From assembly GCF_043641665.1 (NCBI RefSeq), contig NC_092196.1:124001-188000 (forward strand): a stretch of 64,000 nt of DNA. The letters run 5' to 3'. Shown here piece after piece: positions 24,345 through 37,287 of this stretch. Made by a program: the position numbers and the translations under genes. Source of the DNA: Enoplosus armatus. Taxonomy: Eukaryota > Chordata > Actinopteri > Centrarchiformes > Enoplosidae. The notes under the pieces are model-generated. The model was not told where the DNA came from, ran no database searches, and saw only the letters and a program-made list of their open reading frames with translations. Each line of letters opens with the position of its first letter. The stretch's first letter is position 1.

Positions 24345-26450
24345 CATTCTAGAATTCTATCGACATTCCAGAATTCTATCGACATTCCAGAATTCTGATG
24401 TCGTTCTAGCATTCTGATGACATTTTAGAATTCTGTCGACATTCTAGAATACTGATGACATTCTAGAATTCTGTCAACATTCTACAATTCTGATGTCATT
24501 ATAAAATTCTATCGAAATTCCAGAATTCTATCGACAATGCAGAATTCTGATATCATTCTAGAATTCTGATGACATTCTATAATTCTGAGGTCATTTTAGA
24601 ATTCTGTCGACATTCTAGAAATTTCTCAACATTCTAGAATTCTGAGGTCATTCTAGAATTCTGAGGTCATTCTAGAATTCTGATGACATTCTAGAATTCT
24701 GAGGTCATTTTAGAATTCTGTCGTCATTCTAGAATTCTTATGTCATTCTAGAATTCTGTCGACATTCTAGAATTCTGAGGTCTTTCTAGAATTCTGATGT
24801 CATTTTAGAATTCTGATGACATTCTAGAATTCTGAGGTCATTTTAGAATTCTGTCGACATTGTAGAATTCTGAGGACATTCTAGAATTCTGTCAACATTC
24901 TACAATTCTGATGTCATTCTAGAATTCTATCGACATTCCAGAATTCTATCGACATTCCAGAATTCTGATGTTGTTCTCGAATTCTGAGGTCATTCTAGAA
25001 TTCTTATGTCATTCTACAATTCTGTCGACATTCTACAATTCTGAGATCATTCTAGAATTCTGATGTCATTCTAGAATTCTGTGGTCATTCTAGAATTCTG
25101 TTGTCAGTCTAGAATTCTGATGACATTCTAGAATTATGATGCTGTTCTACATTTCTGATTTCACTCTAGAATTTTTTCGAGATTCTACAATTCATTCGAC
25201 ATTCTACAACTCTGAAGTCATTCTAGAATTTTGTCAACATTCTAGAATTTTGATGTCATTCTACAACTCTGATGTCAGCCTAAAACTCTGTCAAGATTCT
25301 ATAATTCTGACGCTGTTCTAAAATTCTGTCAACATTCTAGGATTCTGACTCTGTTCTACACTCTGATGTCATTCTAGATATCTGTCAACATTCTAGAATT
25401 ATGACGCTGTTCTAGAATTCTGATGTCATTCTAGAATTCTGATGTAATTCTAGAATTCTATCGACATTCCAGAATTCTATCGACATTCCAGAATTCTGAT
25501 GTCGTTCTAGCATTCTGATGACATTTTAGAATTCTGTCGACATTCTAGAATACTGATGACATTCTAGAATTCTGTCAACATTCTACAATTCTGATGTCAT
25601 TATAAAATTCTATCGAAATTCCAGAATTCTATCGACAATGCAGAATTCTGATATCATTCTAGAATTCTGATGACATTCTATAATTCTGAGGTCATTTTAG
25701 AATTCTGTCGACATTCTAGAATTTTCTCAACATTCTAGAATTCTGAGGTCATTCTAGAATTCTGTCGTCATTCTAGAATTCTTATGTCATTCTAGAATTC
25801 CGTCGACATTCTAGAATTCTGAGGACTTTCTAGAATTCTGATGTAATTTTAGAATTCTGATGACATTCTAGAATTCTGAGGTCATTTTAGAATTCTGTCG
25901 ACATTGTAGAATTCTGAGGACATTCTAGAATTCTGTCAACATTCTACAATTCTGATGTCATTCTAGAATTCTATCGACATTCCAGAATTCTATCGACATT
26001 CCAGAATTCTGATGTTGTTCTCGAATTCTGAGGTCATTCTAGAATTCTTATGTCATTCTACAATTCTGTCGACATTCTACAATTCTGAGATCATTCTAGA
26101 ATTCTGATGTCATTCTAGAATTCTGTGGTCATTCTAGAATTCTGTTGTCAGTCTAGAATTCTGATGACATTCTAGAATTATGATGCTGTTCTACATTTCT
26201 GATGTCACTCTAGAATTTTTTCGAGATTCTACAATTCATTCGACATTCTACAACTCTGAAGTCATTCTAGAATTTTGTCAACATTCTACAATTTTGATGT
26301 CATTCTACAACTCTGATGTCAGCCTAAAACTCTGTCAAGATTCTATAATTCTGACGCTGTTCTAAAATTCTGTCAACATTCTAGGATTCTGACTCTGTTC
26401 TACACTCTGATGTCATTCTAGATATCTGTCAACATTCTAGAATTATGACG
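24345..26450 (+). repeat. Tandem duplication of about 1.1 kb with a three-monomer deletion
   Basis: TCGTTCTAGC at 24401 recurs at 25502 (offset 1101), while the ATGATGCTGTTCT block at 25136 recurs at 26180 (offset 1044). The 57-bp difference is exactly three monomers missing from the second copy near 25750. The shared variants between are otherwise nearly identical. Confidence 0.87.
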
Positions 26451-28105
26451 CTGTTCTAGAATTCTGATGTCATTCTAGAATTCTGATGTAATTCTAGAAT
26501 TCTCTCGACATTCCAGAATTCTGACGATGTTCAAGAATTCTGATGTCATTCTACAATTCTGTCAACATTCTACAATTCTGATATCATTCTAGAATTCTAT
26601 CGATATTCCAGAATTCTATCGACATTCCAGATTTCTGATGTTGTTCTAGAATTCTGATGACATTCTAGAATTCTGAGGTCATTTTAGAATTCTGTCGACA
26701 TTCTAGAATACTGATGACATTCTAGAATTCTGAGGTCATTCTAGAATTCTTATGTCATTCTAGAATTCTGTCGACATTCTAGAATTCTGATGTCATTCTA
26801 GAATTCTGTCAACATTTTAGAATTCTGACGCTGTTCTAGAATTCTGAGGTCATTCTAGAATTATGTCGACATTCTAGAATTTTGGCTTCGTTCTAGAATT
26901 CTGATGTCATTCTAGAATTCTTTCGACATTCCAGAATTCTGATGTTGCTCTAGAATTCTGAAGTCATTCTAGAATTCTGATGTCAGTCTCGAATTCTGAT
27001 GACATTCTAGAATTCTGATGTTGTTCTAGAATTCTGATGACATTCTAGAATTCTGACGCTGTTTTAGAATTCTGATGTCATTCTAGAATTCTTTCGACAT
27101 TCCAGAATTCTGATGTTCTAGAATTCTGATGTCATTCTACAATTCTGACGTCCTAGAATTAAGATGTCATTCTATAATTCTGACGTTCTAGAATTCTGAT
27201 GTTCTAGAATTCTGAGGTCATTCTATAATTCTGATGTCATTTTAGAATTCTGTCAACATTCTACAATTCTGATGTCATTCTAGAATTCTGATGTCATTCT
27301 AGAATTATGTCGACTTTCTAGAATTTTGGCTTTGTTCTAGAAGTCTGATGTCATTCTAGAATTCTTTCGACATTCCAGAATTCTGATGTTCTAGAATTCT
27401 GATGTCATTCTATAATTCTGATGTCATTCTATAATTCTGAGGTCATTCTAGAATTTTGATGTCAGTCTAGAATTCTGATGACATTCTAGAATTATGATGC
27501 TGTTCTACATTTCTGATGTCACTCTAGAATTTTTTCGAGATTCTACAATTCAGTCGACATTCTACAACTCTGAAGTCATTCTAGAATTCTGTCAACATTC
27601 TAGAATTCTGATGTCATTCTACAACTCTGATGTCAGCCTAAAATTCTGTCAACAATCTATAATTCTGACGCTGTTCTAAAATTCTGTGAACATTCTGGGA
27701 TTTTTACGCTGTTCTAGAATTCTGTCAACATTCTAGAATTCTTATGTGATTCTAGAATTCTGTCGACATTCTAGAATTCTGAGGTCATTATAGAATTCTG
27801 TCAAAATTCTAGAATTCTGACGCTGTACTAGAATTCTGATTCAATTCAATTTCAATTCAATTCAATTCAATTCAATTTTATTTATATCGTGCCAAATCAC
27901 AACAAAAGTCATCTCATGACACTTAGTAGAAAATAGAGCAGGTCTAGACCGACTCTTTATAATGTTATTACAGAGACCCAACAGTTCCCACCATGAGCAA
28001 GCACTTTGGCGACAGTGGCAAGGAAAAACTTCCTTTTAAGAGGCAGAAAACTCGAGCAGAACCAGACTCTAGGTGGGCGGTCATCTGCTTTGACCGGTTG
28101 GGTTT

Positions 28106-28137
<32 letters not shown>

Positions 28138-28193
28138 AACAGAGACAGAGAGATAGACGTAGAGACACAGATAGACAGACAGACAGACAGACA
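28106..28193 (+). repeat. GA and GACA microsatellite in LINE copy 3 3'UTR
   Basis: Longer (GA)n run than copy 2, then GAGACAGAGAGATAGACG and a (GACA)n run. The length difference shifts which antisense frames look open here, so those frames are not genes. Confidence 0.9.
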
Positions 28194-28516
28194 GGTAGGC
28201 AAAGATGTATGGCAGCACTAACAGTAGAAGTAGCTGTAATATTAGCTTAGATTAATAATAGGAGCTTTAATAGTAACAGAACTACGACTAAACATAATAA
28301 CTGTAGAGATGAGAGTCAGGCAGGCCCATGGCGGCAGCAGCACCCAGGCGTACCAGGACCACGATCCACAGCGACCTACGAGTCGACAAAGCACAAAGAA
28401 ACTCCGGGGAAGAAATAAAGTTAGTAACATGCATTGGACTGTGATGAATGTGCAAAGATGAGGAGGGAGAGGAGGAAAGCTCAGTGCATCATGGGAAGTC
28501 CCCCAGCAGTGTAGGC

Positions 28517-30106
28517 CTATAGCAGCATAACTAGGGGGCTGGTCCAGGCAGGCCTGAGCCAGCCCTTAACTATAAGCAAAGTTTTAAGCCTACTCTTAAA
28601 AGTAGAGAGTGTGTCTGCCTCCCGGACCCAAACTGGGAGCTGATTCCACAGGAGAGGAGCTTGATAGCTGAAGGCTCTGGCTCCTGTTCTGTTTTTGGAG
28701 ACTCTAGGAACCACAAGCAGCCCTGCATTCTGGGAGCAGAGTGCTCTAGTAGGGTAATAGGGTACTATGAGCTCTTTAAGATATGATGGTGCCTGACCAG
28801 TAAGAGCTTTGTAGGTGAGGAGAAGGAGTTTAAACTCTATTCTAGATTTTACAGGGAGCCAGTGCAGAGAAGCTAATACAGGAGAAATATGATCTCTTTT
28901 CCTGGTTCCTGTCAGTACACGTGCTGCAGCATTCTGGATCAGCTGGAGAGTCCTCAGGGACTTATTGGGACAGCCTGATAATAAGGAATTGCAATAATCC
29001 AGCCTAGACGTGACAAATGCATGGACTAATTTTTCTGCATCTGTTTGAGACAGGATCTTCCTGATTTTTGCAATGTTACGGAGGTGAAAGAAGGCAGTCC
29101 GTGAAGTTTGTTTTACGTGGGAGTTAAAGGACATGTCCTGATCAAAGACAACTCCGAGATTCCTCACGGTGGCACTGGAGGCCAGGGCAATGCCATCTAG
29201 GGTAACAATATCCTTAGATACTGTATTTCTGAGGTGTTCAGGGCCAAGAACAATAACTTCTGTCTTGTCTGAGTTCAACATCAGATAATTACAGGTCATC
29301 CAGGTCTTTATGTCCTTAAGGCATGCTTGAAGCTTGGCTAACTGATGAGGTTCTTCTGGCTTGATCGATAAATATAGCTGGGTATCATCCGCATAGCAAT
29401 GAAAATGTATGGAGTGTTTTCTAATAATATCCCCTAAAGGAAGCATATATAAGGTGAATAGTATTGCTCCAAGCACAGATCCTTGTGGAACTCCATGACT
29501 GACTTTGGCGTACATGGAGGATTCATTGTTAACATGTACAAACTGAGATCGATCTGATAAATACGACTTAAACCAGCTTAGTGCGGTTCCTTTGATGCCA
29601 ATTAAATGTTCCAGTCTCTGTAATAGGATATGATGGTCAATGGTGTCGAATGCAGCACTAAGATCTAACAAAACAAGTATAGAGACAAGTCCTTTGTCTG
29701 ATGCAGTGAGAAGGTCATTTGTAACATTCACCAGTGCCGTCTCTGTGCTATGATGAGCTCTGAAACCTGACTGAAAGTCCTCAAGCAACCTATTGTCATG
29801 TAGAAAGTCACACAGCTGGTTGGCGACTGCTTTCTCAAGAATCTTGGAGAGAAAGGGGAGGTTAGATATAGGTCTATAGTTGGCTAAAACCTCTGGATCA
29901 AGAGTGGTCTTTTTAAGAAGAGGTTTAATTACAGCTACTTTAAAGGACTGTGGTACGTAGCCTGTTAATAAGGACAGATTGATCATGTCTAGTAAAGAAG
30001 TGCTGACTAAAGGTAAAACCTCTTTGAGCAGCCAGGTTGGGATGGGGTCTAAGAGACAAGTTGATGGCTTAGATGAAGAGATAGTTTTAGTAATTTCTAG
30101 ATTAAA
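28517..30106 (-). CDS. L2 LINE ORF2 fragment with frameshifted C-terminus
   Basis: Open from the truncated 5' edge (30104-30106), with the first Met at 29986, through motif A, GVPQGS and YADD, to a stop at 28517. After RLKTLL the 13-bp deletion shifts the frame, replacing the normal FDNAYS end with an 18-residue extension read from 3'UTR. Other changes from copy 2 include VNVTNDLL for VKVTNDLL and GAILFTLY for GPILFTLY next to motif B. There is no endonuclease domain. All visible RT catalytic motifs remain, but this is a truncated, non-autonomous remnant. Confidence 0.82.
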   Translation of the reverse strand, partial: FNLEITKTISSSKPSTCLLDPIPTWLLKEVLPLVSTSLLDMINLSLLTGYVPQSFKVAVIKPLLKKTTLDPEVLANYRPISNLPFLSKILEKAVANQLCDFLHDNRLLEDFQSGFRAHHSTETALVNVTNDLLTASDKGLVSILVLLDLSAAFDTIDHHILLQRLEHLIGIKGTALSWFKSYLSDRSQFVHVNNESSMYAKVSHGVPQGSVLGAILFTLYMLPLGDIIRKHSIHFHCYADDTQLYLSIKPEEPHQLAKLQACLKDIKTWMTCNYLMLNSDKTEVIVLGPEHLRNTVSKDIVTLDGIALASSATVRNLGVVFDQDMSFNSHVKQTSRTAFFHLRNIAKIRKILSQTDAEKLVHAFVTSRLDYCNSLLSGCPNKSLRTLQLIQNAAARVLTGTRKRDHISPVLASLHWLPVKSRIEFKLLLLTYKALTGQAPSYLKELIVPYYPTRALCSQNAGLLVVPRVSKNRTGARAFSYQAPLLWNQLPVWVREADTLSTFKSRLKTLLIVKGWLRPAWTSPLVMLL

Positions 30107-33100
30107 TCTAGAATTCTGATGTCATTCTAGAATTCTTTCGACATTCCAGAATTCTGATGTTCTAGAATTCTGATGTCATTCTAGAATTCTGATGTCATTT
30201 TAGAATTCTCATGACATTTTAGAATTCTGAGGTCATTTTAGAATTCTGTCGACATTCTAGAATTCTGATGACATTCTAGAATTGTGTCAACATTCTACAA
30301 TTCTGATGTCATTCTAGAATTCTGTAGACATTCCAGAATTCTATCGACATTCCAGAATTCTGATGTTGTTCCAGAATTCTTATGTCATTCTAGAATTCTG
30401 TCGACATTCTAGAATTCTGACGCTGTTCTAGAATTCTGATGTCATTCTAGAATTATTTCGACATTCTAGAATTTTGGCTTTGTTCTAGAAGTCTGATGTC
30501 ATTCTAGAATTCTGATGACATGCTAGAATTGTGTCAACATTCTACAATTCAGATGTCATTCTAGAATTCTATCGACATTCCAGAATTCTATCGACATTCC
30601 AGAATTCTGATGTTGTTCTAGAATTCTGATGACATTCTAGAATTCTGAGGTCATTTTAGAATTCTGTCAACATTCTACAATTCTGATGTCATTCTAGAAT
30701 TCTATCGACATTCCAGACTTCTATCGACATTCCAGAATTCTGATGTTGTTCTAGAATTCTGAGGTCATTCTAGAATTCTGCGGTCATTTTAGAATTCTGT
30801 CGTCATTCTAGAATTCTGATGACATTCTAGAATTCTGTCAACATTCTACAATTCTGATGTCATCCTAGAATTCTATCGACATTCCAGAATTCTATCGACA
30901 TTCCAGAATTCTGATGTTGTTCTAGAATTCTGATGTCATTCTAGAATTCTGTGGACATTCTAGAATTCTGAGGTCATTCTAGAATTCTGTCGACATTCTA
31001 GAATTCTGACGCTGTTCTAGAATTCTGATGTCATTCTAGAATTCTGATGACATTCTAGAATTCTGATGACATGCTAGAATTGTGTCAACATTCTACAATT
31101 CAGATGTCATTCTAGAATTCTATCGACATTCCAGAATTCTATCGACATCCCAGAATTCTGATGTTGTTCTAGAATTCTGATGACATTCTAGAATTCTGAG
31201 GTCATTTTAGAATTCTGTCAACATTCTAGAATTCTGATGACATTCTAGAATTCTGTCAACATTCTACAATTCTGATGTCATTCTAGAATTCTATTGACAT
31301 TCCAGACTTCTATCGACATTCCAGAATTCTGATGTTGTTCTAGAATTCTGAGGTCATTCTAGAATTCTGTGGTCATTTTAGAATTATGTCGTCATTCTAG
31401 AATTCTGATGACATTCTAGAATTCTGTCAACATTCTACAATTCTGATGTCATCCTAGAATTCTATCGACATTCCAGAATTCTATCGACATTCCAGAATTC
31501 TGATGTTGTTCTAGAATTCTGATGTCATTCTAGAATTCTGTCGACATTCTAGAATTCTGAGGTCATTCTAGAATTCTGTCGACATTCTAGAATTCTGACG
31601 CTGTTCTAGAATTCTGATGTCATTCTAGAATTATGTCGACATTCTAGAATTTTGGCTTTGTTCTAAAATTCTGATGTCATTCTAGAATTCTTTCGACATT
31701 CCAGAATTCTGATGTTCTAGAATTCTGATGTCATTCTATAATTCTGATGTCATTCTAGAATCTGATGTCATTTTAGAATTCTGATGACATTCTAGAATTC
31801 TGAGGTCATTTTAGAATTCTGTCGTCATTCTAGAATTCTGATGTCATTCTAGAATTCTATCGACATTCCAGAATTCTATCGACATTCCAGAATTCTGATG
31901 TTGTTCTAGAATTCTGAAGTCATTCTAGAATTCTTATGTCATTCTAGAATTCTGATGACATTCTAAAATTCTGAGATCATTTTAGAATTCTGTCGACATT
32001 CTAGAATTTTGTCAACATTCTAGAATTCTGATGTCATTCTAGAATTCTTTCGACATTCCAGAAATCTGATGTTGTTCTAGAATTCTGATGACATTCTAGA
32101 ATTCTGAGGTCATTTTAGAATTCTATCGACATTCCAGAATTCTATCGACATTCCAGAATTCCGATGTTGTTCTAGAATTCTGAGGTCATTCTAGAATTCT
32201 TATGTCATTCTAGAATTCTGTCGACATTCTAGAATTCTGAGGTCATTTTAGAATTCTGATGTTGTTCAAGAATTCTGAAGTCATTCTAGAATTCTGTCGT
32301 CATTCTAGAATTCTGAGGTCATTTTAGAATTCTGTCGTCATTCTAGAATTCTTATGTCATTCTAGAATTCTGTCGACATTCTAGAATTCTGATGTCATTT
32401 TAGAATTCTGATGACATTCTACAATTCTGAGGTCATTTTAGAATTCTGTCGACATTGTAGAATTCTGAGGACATTCTAGAATTCTGTCGACATTCTAGAA
32501 TACTGATGACATTCTAGAATTCTGTCAACATTCTACAATTCTTATGTCAATCTAGAATCCTATCGACATTCCAGAATTCTATCGACATTCTAGAATTCTG
32601 ATGTTGTTCTAGAATTCTGAGGTCATTCTAGAATTCTTATGTCATTCTAGAATTCTGTCGACATTGTAGAATTCTGATGTCATTCTAGAATTATGTCGAC
32701 ATTCTAGAATTTTGGCTTTGTTCTAGAATTCTGATGTCATTCTAGAATTCTTTCGACATTCCAGAATTCTGATGTTGTTCTAGAATTCTGATGTCATTCT
32801 AGAATTCTGATGACATTCTAGAATTCTGAGGTCATTTTAGAATTCTGTCGACATTCTAGAATACTGATGACATTCTAGAATTCTGTCAACATTCTACAAT
32901 TCTGATGTCATTCTAGAATCCTATCGACATTCCAGAATTCTATCGACATTCTAGAATTCTGATGTTGTTCTAGAAGTCTGAGGTCATTCTAGAATTCTTA
33001 TGTCATTCTATAATTCTGTCGACATTCTAGAATTCTGATGTCATTCTAGAATTCTGTCAGCATTTTAGAATTCTGACGCTGTTCTAGAATTCAGATGTCA

Positions 33101-33685
33101 TTCTAGAATTATGTAAACATTCTAGAATTTTGGCTTCGTTCTAGAATTCTGATGTCATTCTAGAATTCTTTCGACATTCCAGAATTCTGATGTTGTTCTA
33201 GAATTCTGATGTCATTCTAGAATTCTGATGACATTCTAGAATTCTGAGGTCATTTTTGAATTCTGTCAACATTGTAGAATTTTCTCAACATTCTAGAATT
33301 CTGAGGTCATTCTAGAATTCTTATGTCATTCTAGAATTCTGATGACATTCTAGAATTCTGAGGTCATTCTAGAATTCTGTCAACATTCTAGAATTCTGAC
33401 GCTGTTCTAGAATTCTGATGTCATTCTAGAATTATGTCGACATTCTAGAATTTTGACTTTGTTCCAGAATTCTGATGTCATTCTACAATTCTTTCAACAT
33501 TCCAGAATTCTGATGTTGTTCTAGAATTCTGAAGTCATTCTAGAATTCTGATGTCAGTCTCGAATTCTGAAGACATTCTAGAATTCTGATGTTGTTCTAG
33601 AATTCTGATGACATTCTAGAATTCTGAGGTAATTATAGAATTCTGTCAAAATTCTAGAATTCTGACGCTGTTCTAGAATTCTGAT
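30107..33685 (+). repeat. 19-bp satellite array, 3.6 kb, between LINE copies 3 and 4
   Basis: Ordinary monomers with a duplicated block at about 30500-31640. From about 32722 it becomes the satellite half of the 3,300-bp unit that repeats downstream. No gene is visible. Confidence 0.97.
30500..31640 (+). repeat. 551-bp tandem satellite duplication (29 monomers)
   Basis: The rare variant GATGACATGCTAGAATTGTG at 30514 recurs at 31065, offset 551 bp = 29 x 19. The second copy has two extra monomers near 31215. Both then pass through the same CCAGACTTCTATCGAC and CATCCTAGAATTC variants. Confidence 0.8.
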
Positions 33686-33940
33686 TCAATTCAATTTCAG
33701 TTCAATTCAATTCAATTTTATTTATATAGTGCCAAATCACAACAAAAGTCATCTCATGACACTTTACAAAATAGAGCAGGTCTAGACCGACTCTTTATAT
33801 TGTTATTACAGAGACCCAACAGTTCCCACCATGAGCAAGCACTTTGGCGACAGTGGCAAGGAAAAACTTCCTTTTAAGAGGCAGAAAACTCGAGCAGAAC
33901 CAGACTCTAGGTGGGCGGTCATCTGCTTTGACCGGTTGGG

Positions 33941-33943
<3 letters not shown>

Positions 33944-33987
<44 letters not shown>

Positions 33988-34042
33988 CAGAGACAGAGAG
34001 ATAGACGTAGAGACACAGATAGACAGACAGACAGACAGACAG
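33944..34042 (+). repeat. GA and GACA microsatellite in LINE copy 4 3'UTR
   Basis: A long uninterrupted (GA)n run followed by GAGACA and (GACA)n. The length is the same in copies 4, 5 and 6, which is notable because such tracts mutate quickly. Confidence 0.92.
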
Positions 34043-34412
34043 GTAGGCAAAGATGTATGGCAGCACTAACAGTAGAAGTAGCTGTATATTAGCTTGGATT
34101 AATAATAGGAGCTTTAATAGTAACAGAACTACGACTAAACATAATAACTGTAGAGATGAGAGTCAGGCAGGCCCATGGCGGCAGCAGCACCCAGGCGTAC
34201 CAGGACCACGATCCACAGCGACCTACGAGTCGACAAAGCACAAAGAAACTCCGGGGAAGAAATAAAGTTAGTAACATGCATTGGACTGTGATGAATGTGC
34301 AAAGATGAGGAGGGAGAGGAGGAAAGCTCAGTGCATCATGGGAAGTCCCCCAGCAGTGTAGGCCTATAGCAGCATAACTAGGGGGCTGGTCCAGGCAGGC
34401 CTGAGCCAGCCC

Positions 34413-35966
34413 TTAACTATAAGCGTTATCAAAAAGCAAAGTTTTAAGCCTACTCTTAAAAGTAGAGAGTGTGTCTGCCTCCCGGACCCAAACTGGGAGC
34501 TGATTCCACAGGAGAGGAGCTTGATAGCTGAAGGCTCTGGCTCCTGTTCTGTTTTTGGAGACTCTAGGAACCACAAGCAGCCCTGCATTCTGGGAGCGGA
34601 GTGCTCTAGTAGGGTAATAGGGTACTATGAGCTCTTTAAGATATGATGGTGCCTGACCAGTAAGAGCTTTGTAGGTGAGGAGAAGGAGTTTAAACTCTAT
34701 TCTAGATTTTACAGGGAGCCAGTGCAGAGAAGCTAATACAGGAGAAATATGATCTCTTTTCCTGGTTACTGTCAGTACACGTGCTGCAGCATTCTGGATC
34801 AGCTGGAGAGTCCTCAGGGACTTATTGGGACAGCCTGATAATAAGGAATTGCAATAATCCAGCCTAGACGTGACAAATGCATGGACTAATTTTTCTGCAT
34901 CTGTTTGAGACAGGATCTTCCTGATTTTTGCAATGTTACGGAGGTGAAAGAAGGCAGTCCGTGAAGTTTGTTTTACGTGGGAGTTAAAGGACATGTCCTG
35001 ATCAAAGACAACTCCGAGATTCCTCACGGTGGCGCTGGAGGCCAGGGCAATGCCATCTAGGGTAACTATATCCTTAGATACTGTATTTCTGAGGTGTTCA
35101 GGGCCAAGAACAATAACTTCTGTCTTGTCTGAGTTCAACATCAGATAATTACAGGTCATCCAGGTCTTTATGTCCTTAAGGCATGCTTGAAGCTTGGCTA
35201 ACTGATGAGGTTCTTCTGGCTTGATCGATAAATATAGCTAGGTATCATCCGCATAGCAATGAAAATGTATGGAGTGTTTTCTAATAATATCCCCTAAAGG
35301 AAGCATATATAAGGTGAATAGTATTGGTCCAAGCACAGAACCTTGTGGAACTCCATGACTGACTTTGGCGTACATGGAGGATTCATCGTTAACATGTACA
35401 AACTGAGATCGATCTGATAAATACGACTTAAACCAGCTTAGTGCGGTTCCTTTGATGCCAATTAAATGTTCCAGTCTCTGTAATAGGATATGATGGTCAA
35501 TGGTGTCGAATGCAGCACTAAGATCTAACAAAACAAGTATAGAGACAAGTCCTTTGTCTGATGCAGTGAGAAGGTCATTTGTAACTTTCACCAGTGCCGT
35601 CTCTGTGCTATGATGAGCTCTGAAACCTGACTGAAAGTCCTCAAGCAACCTATTGTCATGTAGAAAGTCACACAGCTGGTTGGCGACTGCTTTCTCAAGA
35701 ATCTTGGAGAGAAAGGGGAGGTTAGATATAGATCTATAGATGGCTAAAACCTCTGGATCAAGAGTGGTCTTTTTAAGAAGAGGTTTAATTACAGCTACTT
35801 TAAAGGACTGTGGTACGTAGCCTATTAATAAGGACAGATTGATCATGTCTAGTAAAGAAGTGCTGACTAAAGGTAAAACCTCTTTGAGCAGCCAGGTTGG
35901 GATGGGGTGTAAGAGACAAGTTGATGGCTTAGATGAAGAGATAGTTTTAGTAAATTCTAGATTAAA
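34413..35966 (-). pseudogene. L2 LINE RT with nonsense codon after YADDT, copy 4
   Basis: The same frame as copy 2, but the Gln codon straight after YADDT is TAG (35238-35240). It is split into an N-terminal part of 202 residues from the Met at 35846 and a C-terminal part in the same frame from 35237 to 34413. A single C-to-T change on the coding strand explains it. Motifs A, B and C lie before the stop, while the thumb and the L2 C-terminal region lie after it. Copies 5 and 6 share the stop, so it predates the triplication. Confidence 0.87.
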
Positions 35967-36985
35967 TCTAGAATTCTTTTCGACATTCCAGAATTCTGAT
36001 GTTCTAGAATTCTGATGTCATTCTAGAATTCTGATGTCATTCTAGAATTCTTTCGACATTCCAGAATTCTGATGTTGTTCTAGAATTCTGATGTCATTCT
36101 AGAATTCTGATGACATTCTAGAATTCTGAGGTCATTTTAGAATTCTGTCGACATTCTAGAATACTGATGACATTCTAGAATTCTGTCAACATTCTACAAT
36201 TCTGATGTCATTCTAGAATCCTATCGACATTCCAGAATTCTATCGACATTCTAGAATTCTGATGTTGTTCTAGAAGTCTGAGGTCATTCTAGAATTCTTA
36301 TGTCATTCTATAATTCTGTCGACATTCTAGAATTCTGATGTCATTCTAGAATTCTGTCAGCATTTTAGAATTCTGACGCTGTTCTAGAATTCAGATGTCA
36401 TTCTAGAATTATGTAAACATTCTAGAATTTTGGCTTCGTTCTAGAATTCTGATGTCATTCTAGAATTCTTTCGACATTCCAGAATTCTGATGTTGTTCTA
36501 GAATTCTGATGTCATTCTAGAATTCTGATGACATTCTAGAATTCTGAGGTCATTTTTGAATTCTGTCAACATTGTAGAATTTTCTCAACATTCTAGAATT
36601 CTGAGGTCATTCTAGAATTCTTATGTCATTCTAGAATTCTGATGACATTCTAGAATTCTGAGGTCATTCTAGAATTCTGTCAACATTCTAGAATTCTGAC
36701 GCTGTTCTAGAATTCTGATGTCATTCTAGAATTATGTCGACATTCTAGAATTTTGACTTTGTTCCAGAATTCTGATGTCATTCTACAATTCTTTCAACAT
36801 TCCAGAATTCTGATGTTGTTCTAGAATTCTGAAGTCATTCTAGAATTCTGATGTCAGTCTCGAATTCTGAAGACATTCTAGAATTCTGATGTTGTTCTAG
36901 AATTCTGATGACATTCTAGAATTCTGAGGTAATTATAGAATTCTGTCAAAATTCTAGAATTCTGACGCTGTTCTAGAATTCTGAT
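35967..36985 (+). repeat. Satellite spacer between LINE copies 4 and 5
   Basis: About 1 kb of 19-bp monomers containing the unit 1/unit 2 junction at about 36022. From there it repeats 32722-33685 base for base as read. No gene is visible. Confidence 0.95.
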
Positions 36986-37240
36986 TCAATTCAATTTCAG
37001 TTCAATTCAATTCAATTTTATTTATATAGTGCCAAATCACAACAAAAGTCATCTCATGACACTTTACAAAATAGAGCAGGTCTAGACCGACTCTTTATAT
37101 TGTTATTACAGAGACCCAACAGTTCCCACCATGAGCAAGCACTTTGGCGACAGTGGCAAGGAAAAACTTCCTTTTAAGAGGCAGAAAACTCGAGCAGAAC
37201 CAGACTCTAGGTGGGCGGTCATCTGCTTTGACCGGTTGGG

Positions 37241-37287
<47 letters not shown>

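Larger units (their letters stand above)
20305..27840 (+). repeat. 19-bp satellite array, 7.5 kb, between LINE copies 2 and 3
   Basis: Same monomer and orientation as elsewhere. It contains three close tandem duplications (about 473, 685 and 1,050-1,100 bp units, listed separately). A perfect TGACGTCA occurs near 20790, where most monomers have TGATGTCA. No gene is visible. Confidence 0.97.
27841..30106 (-). mobile_element. L2-clade LINE copy 3
   Basis: A 2,266-bp copy with the same 5' and 3' boundaries as the others. It lacks 13 bp (GTTATCAAAAAGC) near 28577, inside the last codons of the ORF. Its left flank reads CTGTACTAGAATTCTGAT where other copies have CTGTTCTAG. The right flank begins TCTAGAATTCTGATGTC, as in copies 1, 2 and 6. 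Confidence 0.9.
33686..35966 (-). mobile_element. L2-clade LINE copy 4 (unit 1 of the triplication)
   Basis: A 2,281-bp copy with the shared boundaries. The 3'UTR has the longest GA tract seen in the window. The right flank is TCTAGAATTCTTTTCGAC, so the presumed target duplication is cut short by a later satellite rearrangement. Only copies 4 and 5 have this flank. Confidence 0.9.

Noticed and set aside
34053..34265. Plus-strand 70-codon frame MYGSTNSRSS in copies 4 and 5
   Set aside because: Antisense to the LINE 3'UTR and lost in copy 6 through single-base changes.
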